Shown here: piece by piece, positions 1 to 12,688 of the stretch
Layout of the letters: each line of letters opens with the position of its first letter
Numbering within the stretch: position 1 is the first letter of the stretch
Assembly (NCBI GenBank): GCA_013397865.1
Contig: VZTI01000933.1
Location: 1,239,867-1,303,866, forward strand
Source: Struthidea cinerea
Lineage: Eukaryota > Chordata > Aves > Passeriformes > Corcoracidae
Direction of reading: 5' to 3'
DNA length: 64,000 bases
Translations under genes and position numbers: made by a program
The notes under the pieces: generated by a model
What the model saw: the letters and a program-made list of their open reading frames with translations, nothing else
Told to the model about the DNA's origin: nothing
Database searches by the model: none

Positions 1-3000
1 TTTGAGGACAAGGTAGAATTCTGTCGTTCCTCCTATACACAAGCTTTCTTTTTGTTGGAGCACGGCCGTGGAGGGAGATGGCCACTATGCAGGCAAGGGA
101 CAGAGCTGCAGATGAAGCACAAATACCCAAAACAAGAAAGCAGGAAACCCAATTTTGTCAGCAGGGTAGCTAAACATTGCTTTGAACCCAGTTGAAGCTA
201 CACAGCTTTTTGAACATCCCATAACCTGTGGTGACAGGTGATTCCTCTCCTTTTAATCTTCCTTTCGTTTTTATTGTTGTAATGGGCAAAACACCTCTTG
301 GTAGGGCTAAATTTTCAGGCTGGGCTGGTTAGGGGCTGTCACTTCCAGGACTTCCCCCAGCACATAAGCCAAGTTCCTGCCTTGGTGAGGGCGAAAAAGG
401 AGATATTGAGCTCTTTCACCTTCAAGGGCTGCCCTGACAGCCTTACAGCCATCCTCTGCCTCCCCAGCTGCAAAGTAGCAGCTCTGGCTGAGCTCCTGCA
501 GCTTTAAACACATTTCTGATATGTGTTTGTTTAAGCTTCTCTTTAAACACTGCAGTGTTTCTTTCCTGGGTCATTTCTCAAGGACTTTGCTTTCCCCGCT
601 GTTAGAAACATTTTTATTTTTTTTTTTATTTGTAAAGTGGTGAAGAGAAAGGTTGAAAGTCAGTAAAGTGACTAAAGGTGGCTTCTGACAAAATTTTCCT
701 CTTAATATGTTTGTACCTTGATATGAGAACACAGAGTATCACTCCAGGATTTGAGGGTCATTCCTCAACAGTCTCAAGAAAGTAGGAAAGGCAGTTTCAG
801 AGCAGAAATAAAACCTATCCTTGGTTCAGGCTTCCTGTCCTGTGTCTGAATAATTACAAACCAAAATTCACACGTTCCTGATGCACAGACACAAACCATA
901 AATAGCACCATTCAGGAGTTTTTTTACTGTCTGGGAAAAAAAGTGCCACAATGCCCTCAGTGGTTTTGGGCTTTTTCCTAGTTCTGCCTCATGATAAAGG
1001 CCTTGCACATTAAAACTGACACATACTCTGAGACACCATTTGATCTGCAGTTTTATTCTTGTAGACTATGGCAACATCTTCAGGCTGAGCAGTGATTTCT
1101 TGCCAGAAAAGCAGCCAAAGTTAGGCTTAAGGTTTCATGGCTTGTCTGTTCCTATTTTCCACCAGTTGCTTGAAACTGAAACAAAAATACTGACCACCCA
1201 ACTTGAGTATTTCTAGGACTGCTGTGCCTTTAAAAAAAATAATGCTAAGAGCACTTTATGTAAACCACAGTTTAGTAACTGCCTTTTTTTTTTTCAACCA
1301 CATGTATAAAACATTTTGACCTCACAATATTCTCTACCAGCATCTGGCTTTTCATACAAATTATCTCCTATTATGTTGGGTGGGAGGGGAAGAGGTCATA
1401 AACAGACATTTTAAGCACAGGGCTAAAAAAGCTGGGAGTGCCCTCCAGGTAACTTCAGCTCTAAATAATTTCTAAATCATTACCTGCTCAATCTCAGCAG
1501 GTAGTGCAGCTTCTTTGGTAGGTTATGCCCAGCATGGTGCTCTGGGATCTACCATTCCACATAGTTCTTCCATAAACCATGTCCAGGGAGCAGTGATTCA
1601 GAAAAGTCTTGTGGTCAACTGGGTTTTGGTGTACCTTCGAGTGGGTAGGAGGATTATACAATACCAAGGACACCATTGCCTGCCAGCCAATTTGGATTTG
1701 GCCCTTCCCCTTCCCCTCTCCTCCCCGCAGCTGCAGATCTTCAGGGCTGACATCTGCCATGCACACAATTCTCCCCCAGCAGTGTGGTGTGTGCAGGTGA
1801 AAGCACCGAGGGTTTCTGTGTAAAATTTCACACGGCGGTGATGTTGCTGGGGTGCTCTCAGTGCAGCCAGGGTGACGGCTGGAGGCAGAGTGGGCAGTGT
1901 GTGTGTGCCAGGAGGACGTGCCGTGTGCCCGGGCTCTCCTGCCCCACCACTGGGGAGCCTTTCCAGGCACAGGGGTCTACTCTTCTTGTGGTATAATCAA
2001 GAAGATTGTATTCATTGGTAGCTGAATGGTCCTGTGAACACTGCAGAGCTTGTTAAATATCTTTCAAACCCTTCATGGTAAGAGATGCTGTATAAATGTA
2101 GCAGACTGGAGCTTCCTGTATAGGTCTAATTCTTCTCCCTTACTGAGGTCTCTCATTCCAGTAGGAGCAGGGCAGGGCAGTACTTCTGAGGAATGTATTT
2201 CTTTGTGATCCATAGTGCTTGTGGAATAACACTGCTTTGACCTGCTGTTTGTGAAAAAAGAATAGTATGTTTTACCTTTATTCACTTGCTCTGAAAATGC
2301 TTTTGCTTTGCCTTAGCAATGCACAATAATTGAAATTTTCCAAGAACTGCTGCCTTTGTATTAGTTCTTGCCATGGCTGTGGACTTGGACCTGGGTGGTT
2401 CCCTTCCAACTCACACACGGTGATTGTCCTTACACAGCAGTTGGGATTCAGCTTTTCTTTCCCCTTTCTTAGCCATGTGTTTTGAATATCCTTTTGTCTC
2501 TATCCTGTCACAACACCACCATGGAGCTGAGGTCACATTTTACATCTGAATGCTTTCCTCAAACAACTGGGTCCTGTTTTCCCTCCTGATTCCACGAATT
2601 GGTACAAAAAACTTAATCAAGCACTGTATATAATGATTCCCTTTTAAAAAGCAGAATGTTTTTTCTGGCTCTTGTTTATGTCACTCCTGGTGACTGAAAG
2701 ATCTGTAAAGTCTCTTCCTGTGGCAGGCTCTCTCTCGGTGGGATGCTTTAGCAGTTTGGATGCATGTGAACAGACATGTGCCATTTTCCAATGCAAGCAC
2801 CCATTTGTTAGTGAGAGCTGCTTGCTCTCCTCTCCACGGGAGCCCTTCCCCACTGACCTTTTGAACCACCAGAGCAAATCGAATTATGTAGCTCTACAAA
2901 ATGGAAACCAGCATTTGGGCTGCGTGAGGGAAGTGTTCCAGCTTCAGTGCAGTTGCCAAGGGAAGCAAAGCCAACAGAGAAACACATTGTCCTGGATGAG

Positions 3001-3804
3001 TAAAGAATAAGGGCCTGCTAAACAAGTTTTGTCTCTCAAGTTTGTATTATCTTTCTTGTGTCATCTCTTAGGCAGGACTACATAGGCAGGATGATAAATT
3101 TCTGCAAGATTTTTCATGTTTGGCTGTGATTGATGTAATCCGTGCAGTACCTGCTAATAGGGTTTCCAGGACTGGTGAGATAGTGGGAACGAGTGCCAGA
3201 AATAACAGCTCTAAGTTCATAAAGGCCATATGTACTTTCAGTCTTGTGACAAAGGAATGTACCAGTTCTTGCAAATGGGACACCTCTACACCTGCCTGCT
3301 TCCCAGGCTCTTTACACACTGCCGTTTCCCAGGCAAGTGATGTGTGCTGCCCTGTGAGCCAAGCATCCTCTAAATGCACCAGGCAACATATGGGGGCACT
3401 GCCAGCAGCCACAGAGAGGGGAGAGGGATCTTGGAGCAAAGGGCCTGGCAGGCAGGGAGTCTGTGGGCTCCCAGGGTAGCCCCTCTCCTCCCCAGTAGTC
3501 AGTCCAAGCAGCTGATACGGCTGAGCAGAGGAGGACAGGAGCAGGGGCTGGTACCCAGCCTGTGATAGCAATGCTGTGGAGTTTCATAAGAGCACACATC
3601 AGTCCTGAAAGGTCAAGTTCAGTGAAAACTGGAGGCAGAGAAACAAAGTTTCCCTTTAAAACTGCAAATAATAATTGAAGAAATTAATCAATCTGCTATT
3701 TTGAAAAAATTCTTTAAAATATTACCATGAAACTTAACTTCCCTTTAATGTGTGTTTCAGACCTACCACTTCCCTAAAATGGACTTAGAATGACCACACC
3801 TTTC
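1..3804. other. Non-coding, no gene seen
   Basis: Mostly AT-rich with a GC-richer patch near 1.7-1.95 kb and 3.3-3.55 kb. The longest frames there (158 codons at 1494-1970 minus, 167 at 3068-3571 minus) show no recognisable domain or consistent splice frame. Only the CR1-type tail at 2379-2428 is identifiable. Confidence 0.7.
2379..2428 (+). mobile_element. CR1/SINE 3'-tail remnant
   Basis: The stretch contains GTGGACTTGGACCTGGGTGG followed by TTCCCTTCCAACTCA and GGTGATTGT. This is the order of a CR1-type 3' tail (TTGGACTTGATGATCC, then GGTCCCTTCCAACTCAG, then TGTGATT). It is short and diverged, with no recognisable upstream part, so the call rests on about 50 bases. Confidence 0.5.
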
Positions 3805-4156
3805 TGTCGCTGTTGAGGCAGTCACGACACATACAGACACACAGCAACTGCTCCGGGCAAAAAGCATCTTTAATTCTACAAAGCCTCTTTTATACACTTT
3901 CTTGGCACTCGTGCTGCATGTCCATTGGCTACAAAGTTACTACTTTACAAATTATTGGTCACCTACAACTAACACCCATTCTAAACCCGTAAACAGCCTC
4001 CCGCAAACAGCTGTGCATTCGTCTTCTGTTGTTTTGGTTTCTTGCTTCTGTTGATGGTAGAATTCTCATGGGTACAAACCAAATTCTCATGGGTACAACG
4101 TGATTGTGTCCAAATCAATATCTGTGAGACTTTCAGTCCAGCTGTCAGTTCTCACA
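3805..4156 (-). mobile_element. ERVK-type solo LTR with 6-bp target duplication
   Basis: Seen: a 352-bp element starting TGTCGCTG and ending CTCACA on the + strand, so it reads TGTGAG...CAGCGACA on the minus strand. It is flanked by the exact direct repeat CCTTTC (3799-3804 and 4157-4162). On the minus strand a TATAAAAG box is at 3887-3894 and an ATTAAA polyadenylation signal at 3869-3874, in the correct order for U3-R-U5. An internal 22-bp tandem duplication containing ATTCTCATGGGTACAA lies at about 4060-4101. Known: 6-bp duplications are typical of class II (ERVK) insertions. No internal retroviral genes or second LTR adjoin, so this is a solo LTR left by LTR-LTR recombination. Confidence 0.9.
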
Positions 4157-4162
4157 CCTTTC

Positions 4163-7100
4163 CTCAGAAATGCTGTGTGATTGGAGTTGTAGTTCAAAAA
4201 GATCTTAACCAGAGGCATTTCCATGGCCAAGCTGAATTGTGAATTGAAGTAAAGAGTACTTCTTAGCTGATCTTTGGTGGATTTCTTTTCTGGTAACACA
4301 TTAGCTCAAATCTTGTTGCATTTCAAGTCTGTCTTCTTCAGAACTATGTCCTCAAGCTTGAGAGGATGGCACTGATTTGAGCAGGCTCATCTAAAATGCC
4401 TTCATCTTTCACGCAAAGATGCTTACAAGCTTACACAACAGCAGTGAGTCATTCACATAGGATCATGGCTTTATTCACACAGCAAAAGCAAAACCGATGT
4501 TCTCTGTCCCCAGCTCCAGCACTGCTAACATGAAGGAGACATATGATGGATGTACAGTATGCCCTGGAAAAAATTAATTATTCGTGACTGATGACGTCTT
4601 CTTCGTGCACAATCACAAGTATTAACTTATTTTCCATGTTCCTTTTCCTTGTTTCCAAGTGGAAAGAAATACGAGTGATATCTCTGCACTTCAAGGAAAG
4701 GAGCAGGAAGGGCCAAAGGTGCTAAAAGCCCCTCTCATATCTTAGAGGCACTACGGCTGTTAGTTTGTTTTGTCCTTAATACTGTGTTAATTAACCCTGT
4801 TAAGAATGGCATATAATTTATATGGGGTTTAACAAGCGAACATCAGTCTTTCTTTTAGACTGAGGACATGATTCAGCAAGTCCCTTTTGCATTTGCCTGA
4901 CAGTAAGGATGCACTAATCTCACGGAAGTTACCTGTAATGCGTCGCTGAAGGGAGCCGCTGGGGCCTGGTCAAATCTGTGAAATTAAGCAGAGTTGATTC
5001 TAAGTAAAACCAGCAGCTTTCACTGCAGCTGGGACCCATATCTTTTGTATTTGGCTTTACAAATTTCAGGTGTGTCACCAAAGTCAGCTGTGTAGGTGGA
5101 GCTGGTCACTGGAGAGGATCTCAAGCTGAGGATGGAGTAGAGTGAGGTGCCTTTCCTACTGCTCAGACTGTAGAGGGAGCCTAGGCAGTTGTCAGACTAA
5201 ATCTCTAACATGTATATGCCTGTACATGGCCAGTGGTGTGAATCCTACCTAATTCCTGACTCTAGTGATAAGCTCATGTCAGATGTATAATCAGGCCACA
5301 TTGTCCAAGAAAAACAAAAAGAAAAAGGCATATTAAGCAAAAGATATATGGCAGCATAATATGTGGGCTTTTTCTTTGTTTAAAAAAACCCAGCTCTTTG
5401 CTTGTTTCAACTACTTATCAACACCACAAGATAAATCAGCTTTTAATTTTAAATTATTTTCAAATATCTAGAAATAGAACATCATGTTTAAATCAAGCAA
5501 GCAGCCATGTTATAAACCCCCACAGAGCAAGGACATTCAGAGTTAATGCTTTTTCCGGGCTCTAACTTTGTGCTCAAGTAGACATCTTTACATATTACAA
5601 ACTTGAAATTATATAATAAATGTGTCCTATGCCAATATCATTGCTTAATCATCTTCCTGGTATTACTCTGTTTTTGTACTGACTGACATTTGGATCTACA
5701 GATCTGCTGCACTGACTGTAGACAAAAGAGAAAACACGTGTGCTAAAATTTGATACACAAATCAATAAATCGTATGTCCCTTTAAATATAATGAAAGTAA
5801 AGGCTCACATTGATCTACATCAACTCTGATTAGAGTTGTGTGGTATTCTCTTTGGAAAAAAAAAGCAGAATAGCTGCTGATGAGTGAATTGTAGGCATCA
5901 GATGTTACATAGCTGTCTCTCATTGCAGTCAGGCAGAGGAAGAAAACAACCAGGGAGCCCCAGGACTTTACCAGCTTCTATAAAATGGCATCTGTTTAAA
6001 AGGGAGGATTTGCAATGTATTTTCTACAGCTCAAGTGCTCCTTGCAATTTTCAGTGAGGAAAGGGAAAAAAGCAAACATAGAAGAGAAACCCATCTCTAA
6101 GCTGAAGAAATACTGGCACACATTGCCCATTGATTTAAGGTTTTGATTTTAGGGAAACTTGCTAAGTACACAATATCATGCTGCCAACACATTCTGAGCA
6201 GAAGTAAAACTCTTCCCAAGATATATCTATCTTCTCTTTCCTATGACACATAATTTTAAAAATTATGCATCTAAGTGCTTTGCACTCTTACATGCTTTAA
6301 TTTGCTGTAAAGTGCTGCTCTTTCTGCCCATGGAAGTTACCCCTACCTGCCCTCTGCATCCTTCTTCAGCCCTCCCTGTGCAGGACAGTCCCTGCAGGTA
6401 AGGCAGCCTCCTCCAGTTCAAAAGCTTGTCAGCTGCCAAGATATCAAGAAAGGCAGAAAGTCAAAAATCCTCTTTGGCTTCATTCACAGCTTGTTAATGC
6501 ATACTTCATTTTTATTTGGTGACTTTGGCTTCAGCATGTTATATATCCAGATTGTCTGGGTTGGGAATACCTTATAATCAAAACTCACTGTTGACATGGC
6601 GTTGCATTGCCCTTGACAGCAGGTTTGTTTGATTGTTGTCCCACATTTTGTACAATGTGTTTTCCAAAGTGATGTTGCCAAGAGGACTGTGGAACAGAGA
6701 GGAGCCAGTTGTCAGAACTGGGTGGGGCATATCACACACCCCCCTCTGTGTGAGAAGGTTCCCTGGAGCTGGGGATGCAGGGCAAAGTGCCAGCCCTCTC
6801 TGTGGGCTCAGAGCGTCTTCTTACCTGGGAAATTCTCCAGCCTCTGTATCCCAAACAGTCTGCAAATGCCTTCATGCACGGTCCCCCTCAACCTGGCTAT
6901 CTTCTACTTCAGACAAGGATGGGGAACACTGTCAAAGAATAAACAAAAGCCTGGTGAGAAAAATAGGGAAGACAGTGGTTGAGCAGTACTTTTTTTTTCT
7001 CTTCATTTGCTCTTTCTTGTAAAGTACCCTTACCCATGGAAGTGAGTGCTGCTTGGACCTCATAAATGAGCTGAGGTAGCAATGGACAGCACTACATGCA

Positions 7101-7220
7101 GTTACACACATTCCAGGGGCATCCCATCAAGTAATTTCCCATCACTTGTTCTTGTGACTACTAGCATTCCTCAGAAATGGAAGACTGCCTCTTCCCCAAA
7201 GAGAAGACCAAACTTCTCCA
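4163..7220. other. Non-coding, nothing identified
   Basis: AT-rich single-copy-looking DNA between the first ERVK LTR and the SINE. The two overlapping frames of about 120 codons at 6629-7022 look like chance frames. I see no RNA gene or repeat I can name. Confidence 0.7.
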
Positions 7221-7350
7221 AATCACAGAAACAAGGACTATTCTGAGTTGGAAGGGACCCATAAGGATCATCAAGTCCAACTCTAAAGTGAATGGCCTAT
7301 ACAGGGATTGAACACACCGCCTTGGCATTACTAGCACCATGCTCTAACCT
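7221..7350 (-). mobile_element. tRNA-Ile-derived SINE with CR1-like tail (TguSINE1-like), 5' truncated
   Basis: Seen on the minus strand: GGTTAGAGCATGGTGCTAGTA, then AATGCCAAGG, a B-box-like GTTCAATCCC (7304-7314) and TGTATAGGCCA. This matches the 3' two-thirds of a tRNA-Ile gene; the anticodon-loop position that reads CTAATAA in tRNA-Ile(AAT) is CTAGTAA here. It passes directly into GAGTTGGACTTGATGATCC and GGTCCCTTCCAACTCAGAAT, a CR1 3' tail. The 5' end with the A box is missing. Known: TguSINE1 is a SINE of this structure described from passerine birds and mobilised by CR1 machinery. The copy is too diverged to be active. Confidence 0.85.
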
Positions 7351-10300
7351 AAGACCTTTTCAAAGAACATGAAACAAGTCTGTAAGACGAGACTTGTGGG
7401 TAGAAAACAGCTGAATAGCAAAGCAGATCTGACTACAAGTCCAGAACAACAACCTTTCCCTTTGAAGAAAACTACCAGAGCCAAGCATCTCTCTTGAGCA
7501 TGCTACCCAACCCTGAAGATGATTAAGCATTGCTTTCCTCTATCATTGGATGAAGGAGGTTGGTGCAATAAATTTAGCCTCTCCCTGCTTCATCAGTGTG
7601 TTTTTCCTCCGGACTCTATCTCACCGCTTCCCCTGCTGTAAATTTAGAGAAGCAACAAATTTCTCTCACATGTAGAACCCCTTTGCTAGGGTTGTGCTAA
7701 GAGCCTTAGACTTTCTCCCAGCCCTGGTCTCACACAAATTCTTACTGCATCAAGCATTAGGCAGTACCATGGCTCAGTGCAAAGTGAGTGCTGTGCTGGG
7801 TTAACTGTGGTGCCACCAGTGCATCTTGCTCTTGTTGATTCCTGTGCAAGCTCTGATTTCATGTTGCCTGTTATCAAAAGATAGCAGGTGATCCTTTACA
7901 CCCAAATTTTTCACAAGATAAATCGGTACATTCTTCAAAACAGGAGGAAAAGGCTCATTTCCTTGCCATCCCCCAAAAAACTGCTTTCCTGATACGGTGC
8001 AAGACTATTGAAAGCATTTGTAAGAATGGAAACATACACTGGTGTATTTTATTGGCTTATTTGGAGCTTGAAATGGAGGAGCATGCAGAAAAGTAGGGCA
8101 CCAGTGGCTCATGCTCCTGCCTTACATCGATACAGAAAAACACTTTGGGATTTACTTTGGCAATGGACTATGTGAGTAGGTCTCTTCTCTGTCCATGAGA
8201 GCAGAGCTGAGGAATGCTGTACTCTTCATTCGCTGCATCTTCAGATTTTACTCATAATCCTCTAAAACATGTGGGGAAATTGATTAATAAAAACTCCACT
8301 TTGGAAACAGTACGTCTTCTCTTCCTTATCAGAGAGAATTTTTTGAGCCATACTTTCAAATGTACTAGACAACTCCATGCTTTTTGTATGTTGCTCAGTG
8401 TTTGTGTTTGTTATTGAATTCTGTTTTACACTGATTAAGAAGTACTGGCTGCTCACAAAAGATTAAGAATCCATGTAGATGGTTTATCTAAGATCAGATC
8501 TTGTATACAATTAAAATCCTTCTGCAATTTTATCTATGCTTTGACATTCAAATGGCTAAGAGAAAAGCTCCTTAAGCAGATTGCAGCAGTTAGATGTTTT
8601 ATTGAATATAAATTGTAAGTACATGCTTACAGACAGATATGCATAATGTGATAGTATATTTTTCTTTACAGAGTCAGGTGTGGATTGAGAAAAGTCTCCA
8701 GTTCCAAACTAGCAGAAAGTTGCACAGGACCTCTCCCTGTGCTGCAGATAAGACTTGTATTGTGGCCTTGCTCTCGAAAAGTCACAGATCCCCACTGTTT
8801 GTTTAAACTCATTGCAGGGGCTGTGTTTCATGTCTCATAGCTTTCAGAGTAGCACACTGGAGTTAAGAGGTGGAATGCTACTGAAATTCAATAAGAACTG
8901 GGCAGCTAGCTCCTTCAGACCTCTTGGAAAATCCCTGTACAAATGTGAAGGAATAAACAGCTGCAAAACAGATTATAACCTTACTTGGAACAACTTTTAT
9001 GAACATCTGAATGTGGAGTATTCTTAAGGCGCTTCCTGTCCCAACTCTCCCCTCTCTCAGTGCTAAACTCATCCTCAGCTTCGTGAAGCAAGATGCTGTT
9101 CTTTAAAAACCATCATGTTTTAATGTATAGAAAAGCTTTCCTTTTGGCCCAGGATTGAAACTAACTTCTCTTGGGCTTTGAATCAGTTTTCGTTTTCAAA
9201 AAAATTCTATAGTTTAATGTAGACAGCAGGCTGGAAATGCCAGCTGTCTGAACCTGTTCAGCAGTATAAAACTTCTGAATAAATCCCAAGACAGAATGGT
9301 TACTGGCCAGAGAGTAGAACAGATAATTAAAGTTATTTAATAGGTGCATTTAACAAATAGCTCTGTGGTTTATCACATAGCTCTACAGTTTATCACAGGA
9401 ATATCACTTCCAGGCATTCCTGGCTGTATGTAAAATATTCATGCTAGCCCTGGCCTTTTTTCTGCTTGAATATAATGTTTCATGGGAACAGTAAAACCTG
9501 TAGAAGTCAGAGATCAAAGCTGAATGTTATTTCCAAAATACCAATGATACACAGAATGCTGTCATGGAAACCTTCCTTACAGACCGTTAGCTGTATAATG
9601 GGCCATCATCCCATGCTGTGCTGTGGAACCATTCATCTGTCACCACACCAGAATATGTGGTCTAGAAATTGTAGTCACAATAAAAACACAGATAGCATTG
9701 CATGATGCTGCTTTTCATGGACAAATGGCAAAGCCTGATTTTCATGCACGTCTGTACATCGCAAAGATGTGGGATCAGATGGGCTTTGTTTCCTTAAGAA
9801 AACTGGAATTTCCTCTTTTCTCTGAAACCCATGTTAATACTAAAAGAAGGTATGAAGTTTTCCAATTACATAACAAAAGGGATTATATTGTGCCAGACTT
9901 GTTTCCAAGCCACGTATCTCAGAGAAAATCCAAATTCTTGAATGAGAGACTACAAAGCTCTGCAGATAGATAAGCTCTGAGAACGCAGGTATCAGCTTCC
10001 TCTGGGTTTGGGATATTTAGGTGAGAGAGACAATACACTCAGGCTTGTCTCAATATGGTTTTAGTTGCATCTTCAACTTTCAGGCGGACTAAAAAGACTG
10101 AATCAGGACATTTGGAATTTCTTACAGAGAGGAAAGAGTAAATCATTGATCTTTTCTTGGTTTGGATTTAGATTGTTCCCAGTAGCTGATTCCTACAATA
10201 TGTAAGTGAAATTCTTTCTTTTTTGCCTTTCAGTGCTGGTTCAGAGCCTAAACGGCATTGATGAATTTTTAAACAGCTTGCACTAATTATAATGCATGTT

Positions 10301-12320
10301 AAACACAACCCCCAAACCCCTCAAAATCTGCTTGATGGAAATCTAGCACTTCATTAGTCTTAGTTATCAAACATGATCAAAATAAAATAGAAATATATGT
10401 GCTTCTCTATGCCCATATAGGCATTGGAATTAATCTCTGTCCTTTACAGCAACTGCATCTTTTCAAACAGTCTCAGGCAATGCTACAAGTTATTGTAGCC
10501 TACAACTCTGTTAATATTGTCCATTAGTGTAGGTCTGTCTCAAAATTAAAAGCAAAGAGGATGTCAAACACTGGCTTTCTCATGCAGCATGTTCACAATC
10601 AAGTGCTAGAAATTTAGTCCTACAAAGTATTCAGTTTGGTGTGGGACTTTCCTAGGTCTCACTGCACAGCAAATAAAGATAACAAAGATAACAAGAAAAT
10701 AGTGAGATGGACTACACAAAAACAATGACCATACAAGATCCACGCACAAATAAGGAGCTGCCACAAATTAGTGTTCTGTGAGTTGGGCTCCAGAGAATAA
10801 TGAGCTAAGAGTAGGAGAAAGTGGCCTAGGGAAATCTCATGGAAGTTAATGGTACTTATAGCACCGTGTATCAACTGAGCTCTGTGGCCTTTTATAGAAA
10901 TTGTCACACCACCACAGGAGGGACAAGGAAGAAGGTGTCGCCTGTATATTGTGGGGTAGTGAGGAGCACAACAAAGCCTACTTTTTACTTTTTTTTTTCT
11001 GACATTGTGTTTGTGACTCTGCCTCTTCCCCTAACAGATCTGGTTTTCAGGTGAATGAGTGCTGCTAAGTTTTATGCCAAAGGTGTGAGGGGATAAGTTT
11101 CCCTTGTGTTTCTGTACAAGTTGAACTAAGTGAATCTTGAGAAAAAGATGAGAAAATGTACTTTCGTGCTGAACAGACATACCTGCTCTGTTCTTACTCC
11201 GTGCTGGGGTACTTACTCCTAAGCACAAACCATTTTTGATTACTCAGCTTGGAAGATGTCACTATGCCGGCTGACCACTGACCCATACCCTCAACTTCTC
11301 TTTTAGTTATTTTATGATAATTGCAAGAAAATGAGATTTTAAAAATTTGGAGTAATTTGTATGAATTTCTCCTTAGTTTGGAGGCTTTCCTCATTGTATC
11401 AGAGAAAATCCTTGTTCTACCTGATTTAAAGCTGTACATGAGGTGTATTGGGAAAGAACATCTCTTTCGCAGATCACAAACATGAGTTTCTGCCTTTCCA
11501 GCCAATATTTAAATTACTCAGAAGTTCCAATAATTTTTGCAAGAGGTCTTCTGCCTTCTGCTTGCATTTCCTCGCTTTTAATGGGAAACTTTTTTCCAGC
11601 ATCTGAAAGTGAAGAAAAGTACACTTCATTAAGCCTGCAATTGTTTAGAACTCAGAAGTGTAGATTGATTAGCAAATACTCTACAATGGCTCTTATAATG
11701 GAGAGCTTTAAATAAATGGGTTTTAAACTATTCTTACAGTTTCTAGTACTTTTTTTACAGTCCAAACATGCTGTGTACACTATTCTTTGACTCTGCTGTG
11801 TTCCTGGAGGGGAATGAATTAGAATATTCTGAATGCCTTATGTAATGTATTTAGAGAACTTTTTTGTTTGTATCTTTGTTTGAATTTCTTGGACGGAATT
11901 AATTAATGGCAAAGTATAAAGGCCAACTTTGAAATCCTAGCTGACTTATACACTAGAGCTCAATTTGTATTCTACATCAAGGAAATGTTTGGATTTGAAA
12001 GAAGGACACCATTATCAAAAAGATTTCTGTAGATGGCTCTGTTCATCAGAGCGCCATCTCTTTGCCACGGAAGTGCAGTTTTAACATTGGGGTAATTCAA
12101 AAGGAAATTGATTTTTTGATCAGGGTACATATTTAATTTCTTATTAAAAATTAAATGTAGAGCAGGAAATAGTAACTGAATTGGGATAGGATAAAATTAT
12201 GAAGATTGCTTTTGTTTAAAACAATACCAATTTCAGGTAAAAGGTAGAGAGAATAAAGTCTGTAGCCTGTAGACTTTTATAGCCCTGTGGAAATCTGATG
12301 AGGTAACAGCTTCTAGGAGA
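7351..12320. other. Non-coding, only a small tandem duplication
   Basis: AT-rich DNA with no exon-like frame. A 116-codon frame at 9623-9973 matches nothing I recognise. The only structure is the 20-bp duplication at 9357-9396. Confidence 0.7.
9357..9396. repeat. Two-copy 20-bp tandem duplication
   Basis: ATAGCTCTGTGGTTTATCAC at 9357-9376 is followed directly by ATAGCTCTACAGTTTATCAC at 9377-9396, differing at three adjacent bases (GTG versus ACA). Confidence 0.9.
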
Positions 12321-12326
12321 GAGAAA

Positions 12327-12688
12327 TGTCGCTGTTGTACCGAGAACGGCGAGAAACAACACAATCCAAGATCAGGAAGAAAGTGGTGTCATTTAATTAA
12401 TTATAAATCGGTTTATATAACTTGGGTCGCCTGCACGGCATAAGGTCATTGGTCATTGATCATCCACCTCCAAAAATGATTGGTGGAGGCTATACAACTC
12501 CCATTTGAAAATATTTCTTCAGTGTACCATAACATCTTTGCACAACAGACTCCAGGTGCAAAGATAAAGAATTAGTTTACAAAAATGCGTAGCAGTGTTT
12601 TTCATAGCTTTCATAAGAAACACAGAGCTCTCACAGAATGCTGCAGAAAGCTGGAAAAGTTCTCTGCTAAAGCTTTTCAGTGTCTACA
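12327..12688 (-). mobile_element. ERVK-type solo LTR with 6-bp target duplication
   Basis: Seen: a 362-bp element beginning TGTCGCTGTTG and ending GTGTCTACA on the + strand, flanked by the exact repeat GAGAAA (12321-12326 and 12689-12694). Read on the minus strand it starts TGTAGACACTG and has a TATATAAAC box at about 12411-12419 and an ATTAAA signal at 12392-12397. The last 160 bp or so in + coordinates (the 5' half of U3), including GGTGCAAAGATAA and GCAGTGTTTTTCATAGC, clearly match the element at 56691-57064. The other half is much more divergent. No internal viral sequence is present. Confidence 0.9.

Noticed and set aside
1494..1970. 158-codon minus-strand frame
   Set aside because: Overlaps several open frames on both strands in a GC-rich patch; no domain, no splice context, low-complexity His/Ser/Thr composition.
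3068..3571. 167-codon minus-strand frame
   Set aside because: Three other frames are equally open over the same patch and no known domain is recognisable.
7221..7350. A functional tRNA-Ile gene
   Set aside because: The 5' half with the A box is missing, the anticodon position is changed and the sequence runs into a CR1 tail.
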